NCBI GenBank assembly: GCA_031119595.1
Contig: JAVHXX010000040.1
Span: 1-14,987 of the forward strand
Source of the DNA: Patulibacter sp.
GTDB lineage: Bacteria; Actinomycetota; Thermoleophilia; Solirubrobacterales; Solirubrobacteraceae
Length of the DNA stretch: 14,987 nt
Direction: 5' to 3'
Part shown: positions 6,851 to 12,156 of the stretch, piece by piece
Position numbering within the stretch: the first letter of the stretch is position 1
Layout of the letters: every line of letters begins with the position of its first letter
Made by a program: the position numbers and the translations under genes
The notes under the pieces: model-generated
Seen by the model: the letters and a program-made list of their open reading frames with translations, nothing else
Databases searched by the model: none
Told to the model about the DNA's origin: nothing

Positions 6851-7219
6851 ATGATCGAACGCATCGAAGACCTGCCGGACGGCGTCACCGGGCTGCGCGC
6901 CGGCGGCACGCTTACGAAGGACGACTACGTGCGCGTGCTCGAACCGGCGCTGCAGGAGGGCGTCGAGACCGGCTCGTTGCGGTTGCTCTTCGAACTCGAC
7001 GACTTCGAGGGGCTCGCCGAGGAGGCGTGGATCGAGGACGTGAAGACGGGACTGAAGGCGTACGCGAAGCAGCGCAAGGCCTGGCACCGCTTCGCGCTCG
7101 TGACCGACGTCGAGTGGGTCGCGAAGGCCACGAAGGGGTTCACCTGGCTGATCCCGGGCGAGGCCAAGGTCTTCTCGGTCGCGGAGGGTGAGGCGGCGCG
7201 GGCCTGGGTCGCGGGGTGA
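6851..7219 (+). CDS. SpoIIAA-like (STAS-fold) domain protein
   Basis: A 122-residue cytoplasmic protein resembling the SpoIIAA-like family, which has a STAS-type fold but usually lacks the phosphorylated serine of true anti-anti-sigma factors. Family features are the N-terminal IEDLPDGVTGLRAGGTLTKD (5-24), the helix DDYVRVLEPALQEGVETG (24-41), the strand LRLLFELDDFEG (43-54), the basic helix with WIEDVKTGLKAYAKQ (60-74), and the strand RFALVTDVEWVAK (80-92). Its biochemical role is unknown. ATG at 6851 has GAAGGA (6834-6839), 11 nt upstream. It is divergent from the MFS gene and shares a 150-bp region with two operator-like elements, so its expression may be coordinated with efflux. Confidence 0.85.
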   Translation: MIERIEDLPDGVTGLRAGGTLTKDDYVRVLEPALQEGVETGSLRLLFELDDFEGLAEEAWIEDVKTGLKAYAKQRKAWHRFALVTDVEWVAKATKGFTWLIPGEAKVFSVAEGEAARAWVAG

Positions 7220-7293
7220 ACGCCGCACCGGGCGGCCGCGTCAGGGGACTCGAGCAGGCGGCCCGGAACGGTGGGGTGAACGAGCTGCGCTAT

Positions 7294-7322
7294 CGTTATT
7301 CGGAGGATGCCTCCGTTTAACG
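7294..7322. promoter_or_regulatory. TetR-style palindromic operator upstream of the SDR gene
   Basis: CGTTA (7294-7298) plus CGGAGG (7301-7306) are mirrored by CCTCCG (7310-7315) plus TAACG (7318-7322), all centred on 7308. Eleven of 14 positions pair; the TT pairs at 7299-7300 and 7316-7317 do not. The site sits in the only AT-rich patch of this region, 26-54 bp before the ATG, where a promoter would lie. Further half-sites CGGAGG (7326-7331) and CGGAGA (7334-7339) follow. Size and form suit a TetR-family repressor; no such gene is in the window. Confidence 0.55.
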
Positions 7323-7347
7323 GTGCGGAGGCGCGGAGAGGACCCGA

Positions 7348-8301
7348 ATGAGCACCACGGCGCAGCTGCAGACACCCTACGGCGACACGACCACGGCCGA
7401 ACAGGTCCTGGACGGGGTCGACCTGACCGGCCGCCGAGCCATCGTGACCGGCGGAGCCTCGGGGATCGGGGTCGAGACCGCACGGTCGCTCGCCGCGCAT
7501 GGCGCCGCCGTGACGATCGCCGTGCGGGACACCGCCGCCGGCGATGCGACGAAGCAGGAGATCGAGTCCTCCGGCGCGGCCGGAGCAGTCGACGTCCGCC
7601 CGCTCGACCTCGCCGATCTCCACTCGGTGGCGGCGTTCGTCGCCGGGTGGGATGGCCCGCTCGACCTGCTGATCAACAATGCGGGCGTCATGGCGTTGCC
7701 CGAGCGCGTGCTCACGCCGCGCGGCCAGGAGCTGCATCTCGCCACGAACCACCTCGGGCACTTCGCGCTCGCGACCGGGCTCCATGCCGCACTTGCCGCG
7801 TCGGGCTCGGCGCGGGTGGTGTCGCTCAGCTCGAGCGCGCACCTGCAGTCGCCGTTCCTCTTCGACGACCCGTCCTTTGCGTTCATCCCGTACACGCCGT
7901 TCCTGGGGTATGGCCAGTCGAAGAGCGCGAACGCCCTGTTCGCGGTCGAGGCAGACCGCCGCTGGGCCGCCGACGGGATCCGCACGTTCTCGGTGATGCC
8001 GGGCGGCATCGCGACGCGCCTGCAGCGACACGTCGATCCCGAGGTGCTGGCGGCGGCGCGGCGCGAGGCGGGCGCCGACGGGCAGATGAAGACGATCGAG
8101 CAGGGTGCGGCGACCTCCGTGTTCGCGGCCACGTCGACGCTCCTCGACGGCCTCGGCGGGCTCTACCTCGAGGATTGCGGGCAGGCGCACGTCGTGACGA
8201 AGCGGGCCGACTCGGACGGGCGCCACGGGGTGGCGGCCTACGCGCTCGACCCCGCGAATGCCGAACGCCTCTGGGCGTGGTCCGAGGCCGCGATCGCCTG
8301 A
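7348..8301 (+). CDS. Short-chain dehydrogenase/reductase (SDR), retinol-dehydrogenase-like
   Basis: A 317-residue NAD(P)-dependent oxidoreductase acting on an unknown alcohol or carbonyl. Classical SDR landmarks are complete: the cofactor loop TGGASGIG (34-41), NNAG (110-113), the catalytic-tetrad Asn in ATNHLGHF (N134), the serine strand VVSLSSSAH (157-165) and the catalytic YGQSK (Y188, K192). Length and the NHLGHF and SKSANALFAVE segments recall the retinol dehydrogenase/WWOX-like group, which has a longer C-terminus than the roughly 250-residue core. ATG at 7348 has GGAGAGGA (7335-7342) 5 nt upstream, a strong ribosome site. A TetR-style palindrome covers the promoter region, so the gene is probably induced by a ligand. 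It converges on the DUF4267-like gene with a hairpin between. Confidence 0.93.
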   Translation: MSTTAQLQTPYGDTTTAEQVLDGVDLTGRRAIVTGGASGIGVETARSLAAHGAAVTIAVRDTAAGDATKQEIESSGAAGAVDVRPLDLADLHSVAAFVAGWDGPLDLLINNAGVMALPERVLTPRGQELHLATNHLGHFALATGLHAALAASGSARVVSLSSSAHLQSPFLFDDPSFAFIPYTPFLGYGQSKSANALFAVEADRRWAADGIRTFSVMPGGIATRLQRHVDPEVLAAARREAGADGQMKTIEQGAATSVFAATSTLLDGLGGLYLEDCGQAHVVTKRADSDGRHGVAAYALDPANAERLWAWSEAAIA

Positions 8302-8321
8302 GCGCGGCCGTGGCGGCGCCC

Positions 8322-8340
8322 GGCGGCGCTATTCGCCGCC
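8322..8340. terminator. Hairpin at the convergent SDR / membrane protein junction
   Basis: GGCGGCG (8322-8328) pairs perfectly with CGCCGCC (8334-8340) around loop CTATT, which contains the minus-strand stop codon. It starts 20 bp after the SDR stop. No T-tract; a bidirectional terminator is inferred from form and place. Confidence 0.45.
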
Positions 8341-8691
8341 GACGAGCGCCGCGACGCCCAGGCCGGCGGCGATGAAGCCGGTGCCGCCCGCGAGCACGGC
8401 GGTGCGGGTGCTCAGCGTGCCGTTGCGGCCGCCGAGGATCGCGGCGACGCCGTCGAGGGCGTCGCAGGCGATCCCGAGCTGCCAGGCGAGCTTGCGCGCG
8501 TCGCCGGTCGTGGCCTGCGCGAAGGTCGCGAGGGCGACGTCGCGCACGCCGAAGAGCCGGGCGAGGTACGCGGCCTGCGGGTTGGCGTCCGGGTCCAGAC
8601 CGAACGCCTTGCCGGCGAGGTTCGGCGTGGCCCAGGCGCCGGCACCGACGGCGACGCGGAGAGCGGACAGCAGGGTTCCTGGCGTGGGCAT
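8329..8691 (-). CDS. Small membrane protein, DUF4267-like
   Basis: A 120-residue alanine- and glycine-rich protein with hydrophobic stretches around residues 7-20, 50-61, 73-87 and 97-118, fitting three or four short membrane helices. The central RLFGVRDVALATFAQATTGD (45-64) resembles the conserved FGxRxxxL segment of the DUF4267 group. Function is unknown, and the family call is from memory of the pattern rather than an alignment. ATG at 8691 is supported by TAGAGT lying 6 nt upstream, a leaderless layout. It lies 55 bp downstream of the VOC gene on the same strand, so read-through is possible. Confidence 0.75.
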   Translation of the reverse strand: MPTPGTLLSALRVAVGAGAWATPNLAGKAFGLDPDANPQAAYLARLFGVRDVALATFAQATTGDARKLAWQLGIACDALDGVAAILGGRNGTLSTRTAVLAGGTGFIAAGLGVAALVGGE

Positions 8692-8697
8692 GTGGCC

Positions 8698-8703
8698 ACT
8701 CTA
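8698..8703 (-). promoter_or_regulatory. Candidate leaderless -10 of the DUF4267-like gene
   Basis: TAGAGT on the minus strand fits TANNNT and precedes the ATG by 6 nt. No clear -35 is present 17 bp further up (CCCGCA). Confidence 0.45.
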
Positions 8704-8746
8704 GGCCGCGTCGGCGTCGGTGCGGGGAAGTTCCCCGGAGCCGGGC

Positions 8747-9208
8747 TCAGGCGGTCGCGGCGGCGTCCTGCGCGTACGCCTCCGGACCCTGCGCAGCGGC
8801 CGCAGGATCCATCCACATGACCTGCCAGCCGTGGCCGTCGAGGTCGAAGAAGCTGCGGGAGTACATGAACCCGTAGTCCTCGGCGCCGTCGGCCTCGGTG
8901 GCGCCTGCCTCGAGCGCGGCGGCGGAGATCGCGTCGACCTCGTCGCGGCTCGACGCGCTGAAGCAGTAGAGCGCGAGGGCGTGCGTGGCCGGGTCACCGA
9001 CCGGCAGCTTCGAGAACTCCGCGAACTTCTCCCGCGTGAGGAGCATCGCGAAGGCCTGCTCGCCGATGAGCATGCACGTGGCGGTCTCGTCGGTGAAGGC
9101 GGGGTTGAACGTGAAGCCCAGCGCGCTGAAGAACGCCGTGCTGCGGGTGATGTCCTCGACGGGGATGTTCACGAAGAACATGCGGCCGGGGTGCGCGGGA
9201 GTGGTCAT
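8747..9208 (-). CDS. VOC-superfamily (glyoxalase/bleomycin-resistance fold) protein
   Basis: A 153-residue single VOC module made of two beta-alpha-beta-beta-beta halves. The N-terminal half opens with MFFVNIPVEDITRSTAFFSA (10-29) and the strand ATCMLIGEQAFAMLL (43-57); the second contains YCFSASSRDEVDAISAAALE (81-100), then SRSFFDLDGHGWQVMWMD (117-134). Relatives are annotated as lactoylglutathione lyase-like, but their substrates are mostly unknown. Many VOC enzymes have a metal-binding glutamate in the GHxWEV position; here it is glutamine (Q129), so metal catalysis is doubtful. ATG at 9208 is where homology begins; GAGAGA ends 6 nt upstream as a weak ribosome site. It is divergent from the DUF3224 gene and upstream of the DUF4267-like gene. 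Confidence 0.88.
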   Translation of the reverse strand: MTTPAHPGRMFFVNIPVEDITRSTAFFSALGFTFNPAFTDETATCMLIGEQAFAMLLTREKFAEFSKLPVGDPATHALALYCFSASSRDEVDAISAAALEAGATEADGAEDYGFMYSRSFFDLDGHGWQVMWMDPAAAAQGPEAYAQDAAATA

Positions 9209-9297
9209 GTCGGTCTCTCGATTCGGTCGTGTTGACGGCTGATGGCAGGTAGACCGCGGCGGCAGCGAGAACTCATCGGTCGATCGCGAAATTCGTA

Positions 9298-9326
9298 TCG
9301 ACGTCGTCGGGCGTGGCGTCTACGCT
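9298..9326 (+). promoter_or_regulatory. Leaderless promoter of the DUF3224 gene
   Basis: TCGACG (9298-9303), a 17-bp spacer and TACGCT (9321-9326) are followed by 6 nt and the GTG start, so +1 would fall on the start codon itself. This is one of the clearest housekeeping-type promoters in the window. Confidence 0.6.
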
Positions 9327-9332
9327 CGGCGC

Positions 9333-9749
9333 GTGCGTGCCATCGCCCCGTTCACCGTCGAATCGTTCGTCCCGGCTGAGATCTCGCCGACGCCCCAGCA
9401 CGTGGAGACGGGTCGGCCCGTCGGCCTGGCCATCATCACGAAGCAGTTCGACGGGCAGATCACCGGGAGCTCGGTGACGCTCTTCACCGCGGCCTTCGAT
9501 GCGGCCGTCGGCGCCGGGACCTACGTGGCGATGGAGTCGTTCGAAGGGACGGTGAACGGCCTCACCGGCACCCTGAACTTCGCGCACTCGGCGACCACCA
9601 CGGGCGACGACCGCCAGGCCGAGTTCTTCACCATCGTGCCGGGCAGCGGCACCGGAGAACTCGAGGGCATCACCGGCGCGGGCGGGTTGCGCGTCACCGC
9701 CGACGGTGTCCACGAGATCTGGTTCGACTACGAGCTGCCACACGACTGA
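9333..9749 (+). CDS. DUF3224 family protein
   Basis: A 138-residue protein of the DUF3224 group, predicted to be a small beta-barrel related in shape to allene oxide cyclase. No enzymatic role is established for the family. Typical segments are the IITKQFDGQITGSSVTLFTA (34-53) opening, AMESFEGTVNGLTGTLNFAH (66-85), and the diagnostic FTIVPGSGTGELEGITGAGG (99-118), ending in a FDYEL strand (131-135). The start is GTG at 9333, with no Shine-Dalgarno but a good promoter placing +1 there. Full length for the family. It converges on the tautomerase-like gene, and a large hairpin lies between them. Confidence 0.85.
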   Translation: MRAIAPFTVESFVPAEISPTPQHVETGRPVGLAIITKQFDGQITGSSVTLFTAAFDAAVGAGTYVAMESFEGTVNGLTGTLNFAHSATTTGDDRQAEFFTIVPGSGTGELEGITGAGGLRVTADGVHEIWFDYELPHD

Positions 9750-9750
9750 G

Positions 9751-9794
9751 GTCCGTGGCCGCTCGGCGCCGAGCGCCGGCCAGGCACAGCGGAC
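9751..9794. terminator. Nested hairpin between convergent DUF3224 and tautomerase genes
   Basis: The 14-bp perfect palindrome GCTCGGCGCCGAGC (9761-9774) is nested within TGGCC (9756-9760)/GGCCA (9778-9782) and GTCCG (9751-9755)/CGGAC (9790-9794), so the whole intergenic gap can fold into one interrupted stem. No T-tract. A bidirectional terminator is the likely role. Confidence 0.5.
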
Positions 9795-9797
9795 CGG

Positions 9798-9962
9798 TCA
9801 CACGGCGATCTCGAAGCCGAGGTCCACGTCGCAGGCCGCCAGGTGCTTGTCTTCGACGGGGATCCGAAACGCCGCCACGAGGGCAGCGTGGACGGCGTCG
9901 ATGATCGCGGCCTCGTCTGCCTCCGTGTACTCCCGGCGGACGTCGATGGTGGTGCTCGGCAT
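9798..9962 (-). CDS. Tautomerase-like (4-oxalocrotonate tautomerase fold) protein, 54 residues
   Basis: A short gene whose product starts MPSTTIDVRREYTEADEAAI. After removal of Met the N-terminus is proline, the catalytic base of the tautomerase superfamily. Strand TTIDVRREY (4-12), helix EADEAAIIDAVHAALVAAF (14-32) and the link RIPVEDKHLA (33-42) match the first two-thirds of the 4-OT fold. The chain then stops after DVDLGFEIAV. A 4-OT monomer has about 62 residues and the related longer proteins over 100, so this copy is short or truncated. Expression looks real: TTGATC, a 17-bp spacer and GATGCT stand 6 nt before the ATG. Preferred codons are G/C-ending throughout. It may instead be a decayed remnant. 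Confidence 0.6.
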   Translation of the reverse strand: MPSTTIDVRREYTEADEAAIIDAVHAALVAAFRIPVEDKHLAACDVDLGFEIAV

Positions 9963-9968
9963 CGCCTC

Positions 9969-9997
9969 AGCATCGCGGCCGCCGCGTCGACGATCAA
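9969..9997 (-). promoter_or_regulatory. Leaderless promoter of the tautomerase-like gene
   Basis: On the minus strand TTGATC (9997-9992), a 17-bp spacer and GATGCT (9974-9969) precede the ATG by 6 nt. The -10 is the same hexamer at the same distance as that of the MFS gene. Confidence 0.55.
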
Positions 9998-10043
9998 CCC
10001 GGGCCGGTGCCGCGCGCCGGACGTGCCGTGCCGCCGCGACCGA

Positions 10044-10858
10044 CTACGACCCGAACACCTTCGTCAGATCGAACGCCGCGCTTACCCGCGCGTCGCGGGC
10101 GTAGGTCTCGCTGGCGCCTGCGGCCGCGGGGAGCCCGGCGTGTGTGTTGATGGCGCCGTCGACCGAACCGACGTCCTGACCCGCGATGGTCGCGCCGCAT
10201 CCGGACGCCGCCGGGACCGCGTAGCCGTTGTCGACGTAGACGATGTGCGAGCTCGTGATGATCGAGTTGATCGCGTCGAAGCTCGCGCTGCCCTGGTTGC
10301 CGGTGAGCGGCGTCACGCCGTCGGGCGGAGTCGTGGTCCCGTTGGTGAGGTCGATCACGAGCGGATCCTCGGCGGTGCCCACCCCACACCCGTCGGGGAG
10401 CCCTGCCCCGTCGAGGCCAATCCGCAGCTGTAGGCGGATGCCGTTCGCGGTGAACTCGGGATCGGCGGTCAGCTCCGGCACCGCGGACACGGCGGTATCC
10501 CCGAGCGAGGGTCTCCGGTCAGTCCGCCAGCGCCGCCCGTCAGCGGAAGCGACACGGGCGCGAGGACGCGTCCCGTGTCGGCCACGTAGAAGCTGCCGGC
10601 GTCGGTGTTCGACGCACCGCCGGCGAAGTGCACGGCCTGCGCGACCGGCACGACGAGCGACCCGAGCCCGATCGAGCCGGTACCGAAGTCGATCGTCTCG
10701 CAGGCTTGGATGTCCTCGCGGTCCGGACAGCCCGCGAAGGCTTCGTAGCCGGCAACCGGAGCCGCGGCGTGCGCCGCGGCGACGGGCGCGCAGACGGCCG
10801 CGGCGAGCGCGACACCGCAGGCGTTGCGCAGGGAACGATGCGAAGGACCGTGGGACAT
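10044..10858 (-). pseudogene. Secreted protein of unknown function, broken by a one-base frameshift
   Basis: From ATG at 10858 one frame encodes a signal peptide (basic MSHGPSHRSLRNA, hydrophobic core, AHA cleavage site near residue 31) and a mature domain with CPDREDIQACETIDFG. It runs to residue 120, then shifts into unusual codons (ATA, TGT) and stops at 10469. The -1 frame continues smoothly, in normal high-GC codons, as GDTAVSAVPELTADPEFTA, down to a TAG at 10044. Adding one base, most simply to the four-base C run at 10499-10502, restores an exported protein of about 271 residues. The span of 815 bases is one short of a multiple of three. I recognise no family; the mature part is rich in Gly, Ala and Thr and has few Cys. 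A sequencing error in the homopolymer would give the same picture. Confidence 0.75.
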
Positions 10859-10864
10859 GGATGG

Positions 10865-10870
10865 CTCCTT
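10865..10870 (-). promoter_or_regulatory. Shine-Dalgarno of the secreted-protein gene
   Basis: AAGGAG on the minus strand, 6 nt before the ATG at 10858. This strong site fixes the start and places the signal peptide at the N-terminus. Confidence 0.75.
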
Positions 10871-10919
10871 GGGGACGACTCGGGACCGGACGGAAGCGGG
10901 GCCGCTCAGCCCTCGCACC

Positions 10920-10940
10920 GTGTGGTGTTCAACGTCACAC
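10920..10940. promoter_or_regulatory. 21-bp dyad upstream of the secreted-protein gene
   Basis: GTGTG-gt-GTT-C-AAC-gt-CACAC is centred on 10930; 8 of 10 pairs match. It lies 62-82 bp before the secreted-protein ATG and includes TTGAAC on the minus strand, which resembles a -35. The rest of the 254-bp gap (10859-11112) between this gene and the universal stress gene shows only a weaker GTTCC/GGAAC dyad (10991-11009) and no coding signal. Confidence 0.35.
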
Positions 10941-11112
10941 AGACCGGGCAGGCCGGGTGCGTCGTGGCGCGCCGCCGTGGGGCTCGACCGGTTCCCGACC
11001 TCCCGGAACGTCCGGCTCGGTCGCCCTGACCTGAGGTGACCGCGATCGGCCGCCTCTGGCGCGAAGCCACCACCCATGCACTCGCCGCTGCGCGCGTCGC
11101 AGCGTTCGGGGT

Positions 11113-11601
11113 ATGTCCATGCCGCACCCCACCGAGCCGATCCACGCGATGTCCGTGCGGCGGGTGCTCGTGGCGATCGACGGCTCGCCCGCGGCGGAAC
11201 TCGCGCTGAGTGCGGCGATGACCGCGATCGAGGAGCACAATGCCGCGATCACGCTGCTCGTGGTGGTGCCCGAGGTGCCGCACGGTGCAGGCTGGCCCGG
11301 CACCGGCCCGGGGTTCGATCCGCAGACCCTGCAGCGGGAGGCGCAGCGCGACGCGGACGAGCTCCTGCATCGCACGCTCGACCGACTTCCGGCCGACCTC
11401 CCGGTGACCACGCGGCAGCGCACCGGGAAGCCCGGTCCGGAGATCTGCGCCGAGGCCGGCGAGGGCGACTACGACGCGATCCTGCTCGGGGCACGCGGCA
11501 TCGGCCGGCTCGGTGCCGTCGGCGGCGGCAGCGTCTCGAGTTACGTGCTCCACCACGCGAAGACGACGGTCATCGTGGTCCACCCGCCGCGCGAGGGCTG
11601 A
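11113..11601 (+). CDS. Universal stress protein (UspA family), ATP-binding type
   Basis: A 162-residue single-domain UspA protein; such proteins bind ATP and support survival under starvation, hypoxia or oxidative stress. The first strand and its acidic residue are VRRVLVAIDGSPAAELAL (15-32). The nucleotide loop near the C-terminus, GARGIGRLGAVGGGSVSSYV (126-145), fits the G-2x-G-9x-G-(S/T) pattern of ATP-binding members. The last strand is TTVIVVHPP (151-159). The start is uncertain: ATG at 11113 has no clear ribosome site, but CAGCGT 7 nt upstream could be a leaderless -10. ATG at 11149 (MSVRRVL) would begin directly at the domain. The Nudix gene follows after 44 bp on the same strand, so the two may form an operon. 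Confidence 0.92.
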   Translation: MSMPHPTEPIHAMSVRRVLVAIDGSPAAELALSAAMTAIEEHNAAITLLVVVPEVPHGAGWPGTGPGFDPQTLQREAQRDADELLHRTLDRLPADLPVTTRQRTGKPGPEICAEAGEGDYDAILLGARGIGRLGAVGGGSVSSYVLHHAKTTVIVVHPPREG

Positions 11602-11645
11602 GCCGCGGCACCGGTGCCGCCGGGCCTGGCAGGCTTCACGCGACC

Positions 11646-12128
11646 ATGGCCGCGACCAGGACCAGCGCCGGCATTCTCCTGTTCCGCGGCCGCGGGCACG
11701 ATCTCGAGGTGCTGATCGCGCACATGGGCGGACCGTTCTGGGCGAAGAAGGACGACCACGCGTGGTCGATCGTCAAGGGCGAGTACGACGTGGCGACGGA
11801 GCCTGCGTTCGATGCTGCGCGCCGCGAGTTCCACGAGGAGACCGGCCACCCGCTTCCGGACGGCCCGACCCTGGCGCTCGGTGAGGTCCGCCAGTCCGGC
11901 GGCAAGACCGTCGAGGCGTGGGCGGTCGAGGCCGACTTCGACCCGGCCGCGCTCGTCCCGGGGACGTTCGAGCTCGAGTGGCCGCCGCGGTCCGGGCGCA
12001 CGCAGGCGTTCCCGGAGATCGACCGCGTCGCGTGGGTCACGCCCGAGGTCGCGGCGCGCAAGCTCGTGAAGGCGCAGGCGGCGTTCGTCGACCGGCTGGT
12101 CGCGGCGCGCGCGGACGCCTCCGCGTGA
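11646..12128 (+). CDS. Nudix hydrolase, COG4119-like
   Basis: A 160-residue Nudix-fold protein, expected to hydrolyse a nucleoside diphosphate linked to another group; substrate unknown. The opening SAGILLFRGRGHDLEVLIAH (7-26) and the GGPFWAKKDDHAWSIVKGEY segment (28-47) are typical of the COG4119 group of predicted NTP pyrophosphohydrolases. The Nudix box spans residues 45-69 and ends REFHEETGH, with the metal-binding glutamates in place. Its first part has six instead of five residues between the Gly (45) and Glu (52). ATG at 11646 matches the start of homology; the frame is open far upstream but overlaps the stress-protein gene there and is not used. It ends 28 bp before the convergent flavoprotein gene's stop codon. 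Confidence 0.9.
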   Translation: MAATRTSAGILLFRGRGHDLEVLIAHMGGPFWAKKDDHAWSIVKGEYDVATEPAFDAARREFHEETGHPLPDGPTLALGEVRQSGGKTVEAWAVEADFDPAALVPGTFELEWPPRSGRTQAFPEIDRVAWVTPEVAARKLVKAQAAFVDRLVAARADASA

Positions 12129-12156
12129 CGGTCCGGGGTGTCCTCGCCGGCGCGGC

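Noticed and set aside
5240..7219. Very long plus-strand open frame (about 659 codons) opposite the MFS gene, reaching into the SpoIIAA-like gene
   Set aside because: Its composition (Arg, Asp, Gly, Glu runs) is that of an antisense shadow in GC-rich DNA; only the final part, from ATG 6851, is a recognisable protein.
10469..10858. The 129-residue product of the first frame as a complete secreted protein
   Set aside because: Its last nine residues use rare codons (ATA, TGT), while the -1 frame carries on with normal codon use for 151 residues, which is better explained by a frameshift.
11076..11645. Upstream extension of the Nudix frame, making a fusion of about 350 residues
   Set aside because: It overlaps the well-supported universal stress protein in another frame and consists of Arg-rich shadow sequence; Nudix homology begins at ATG 11646.
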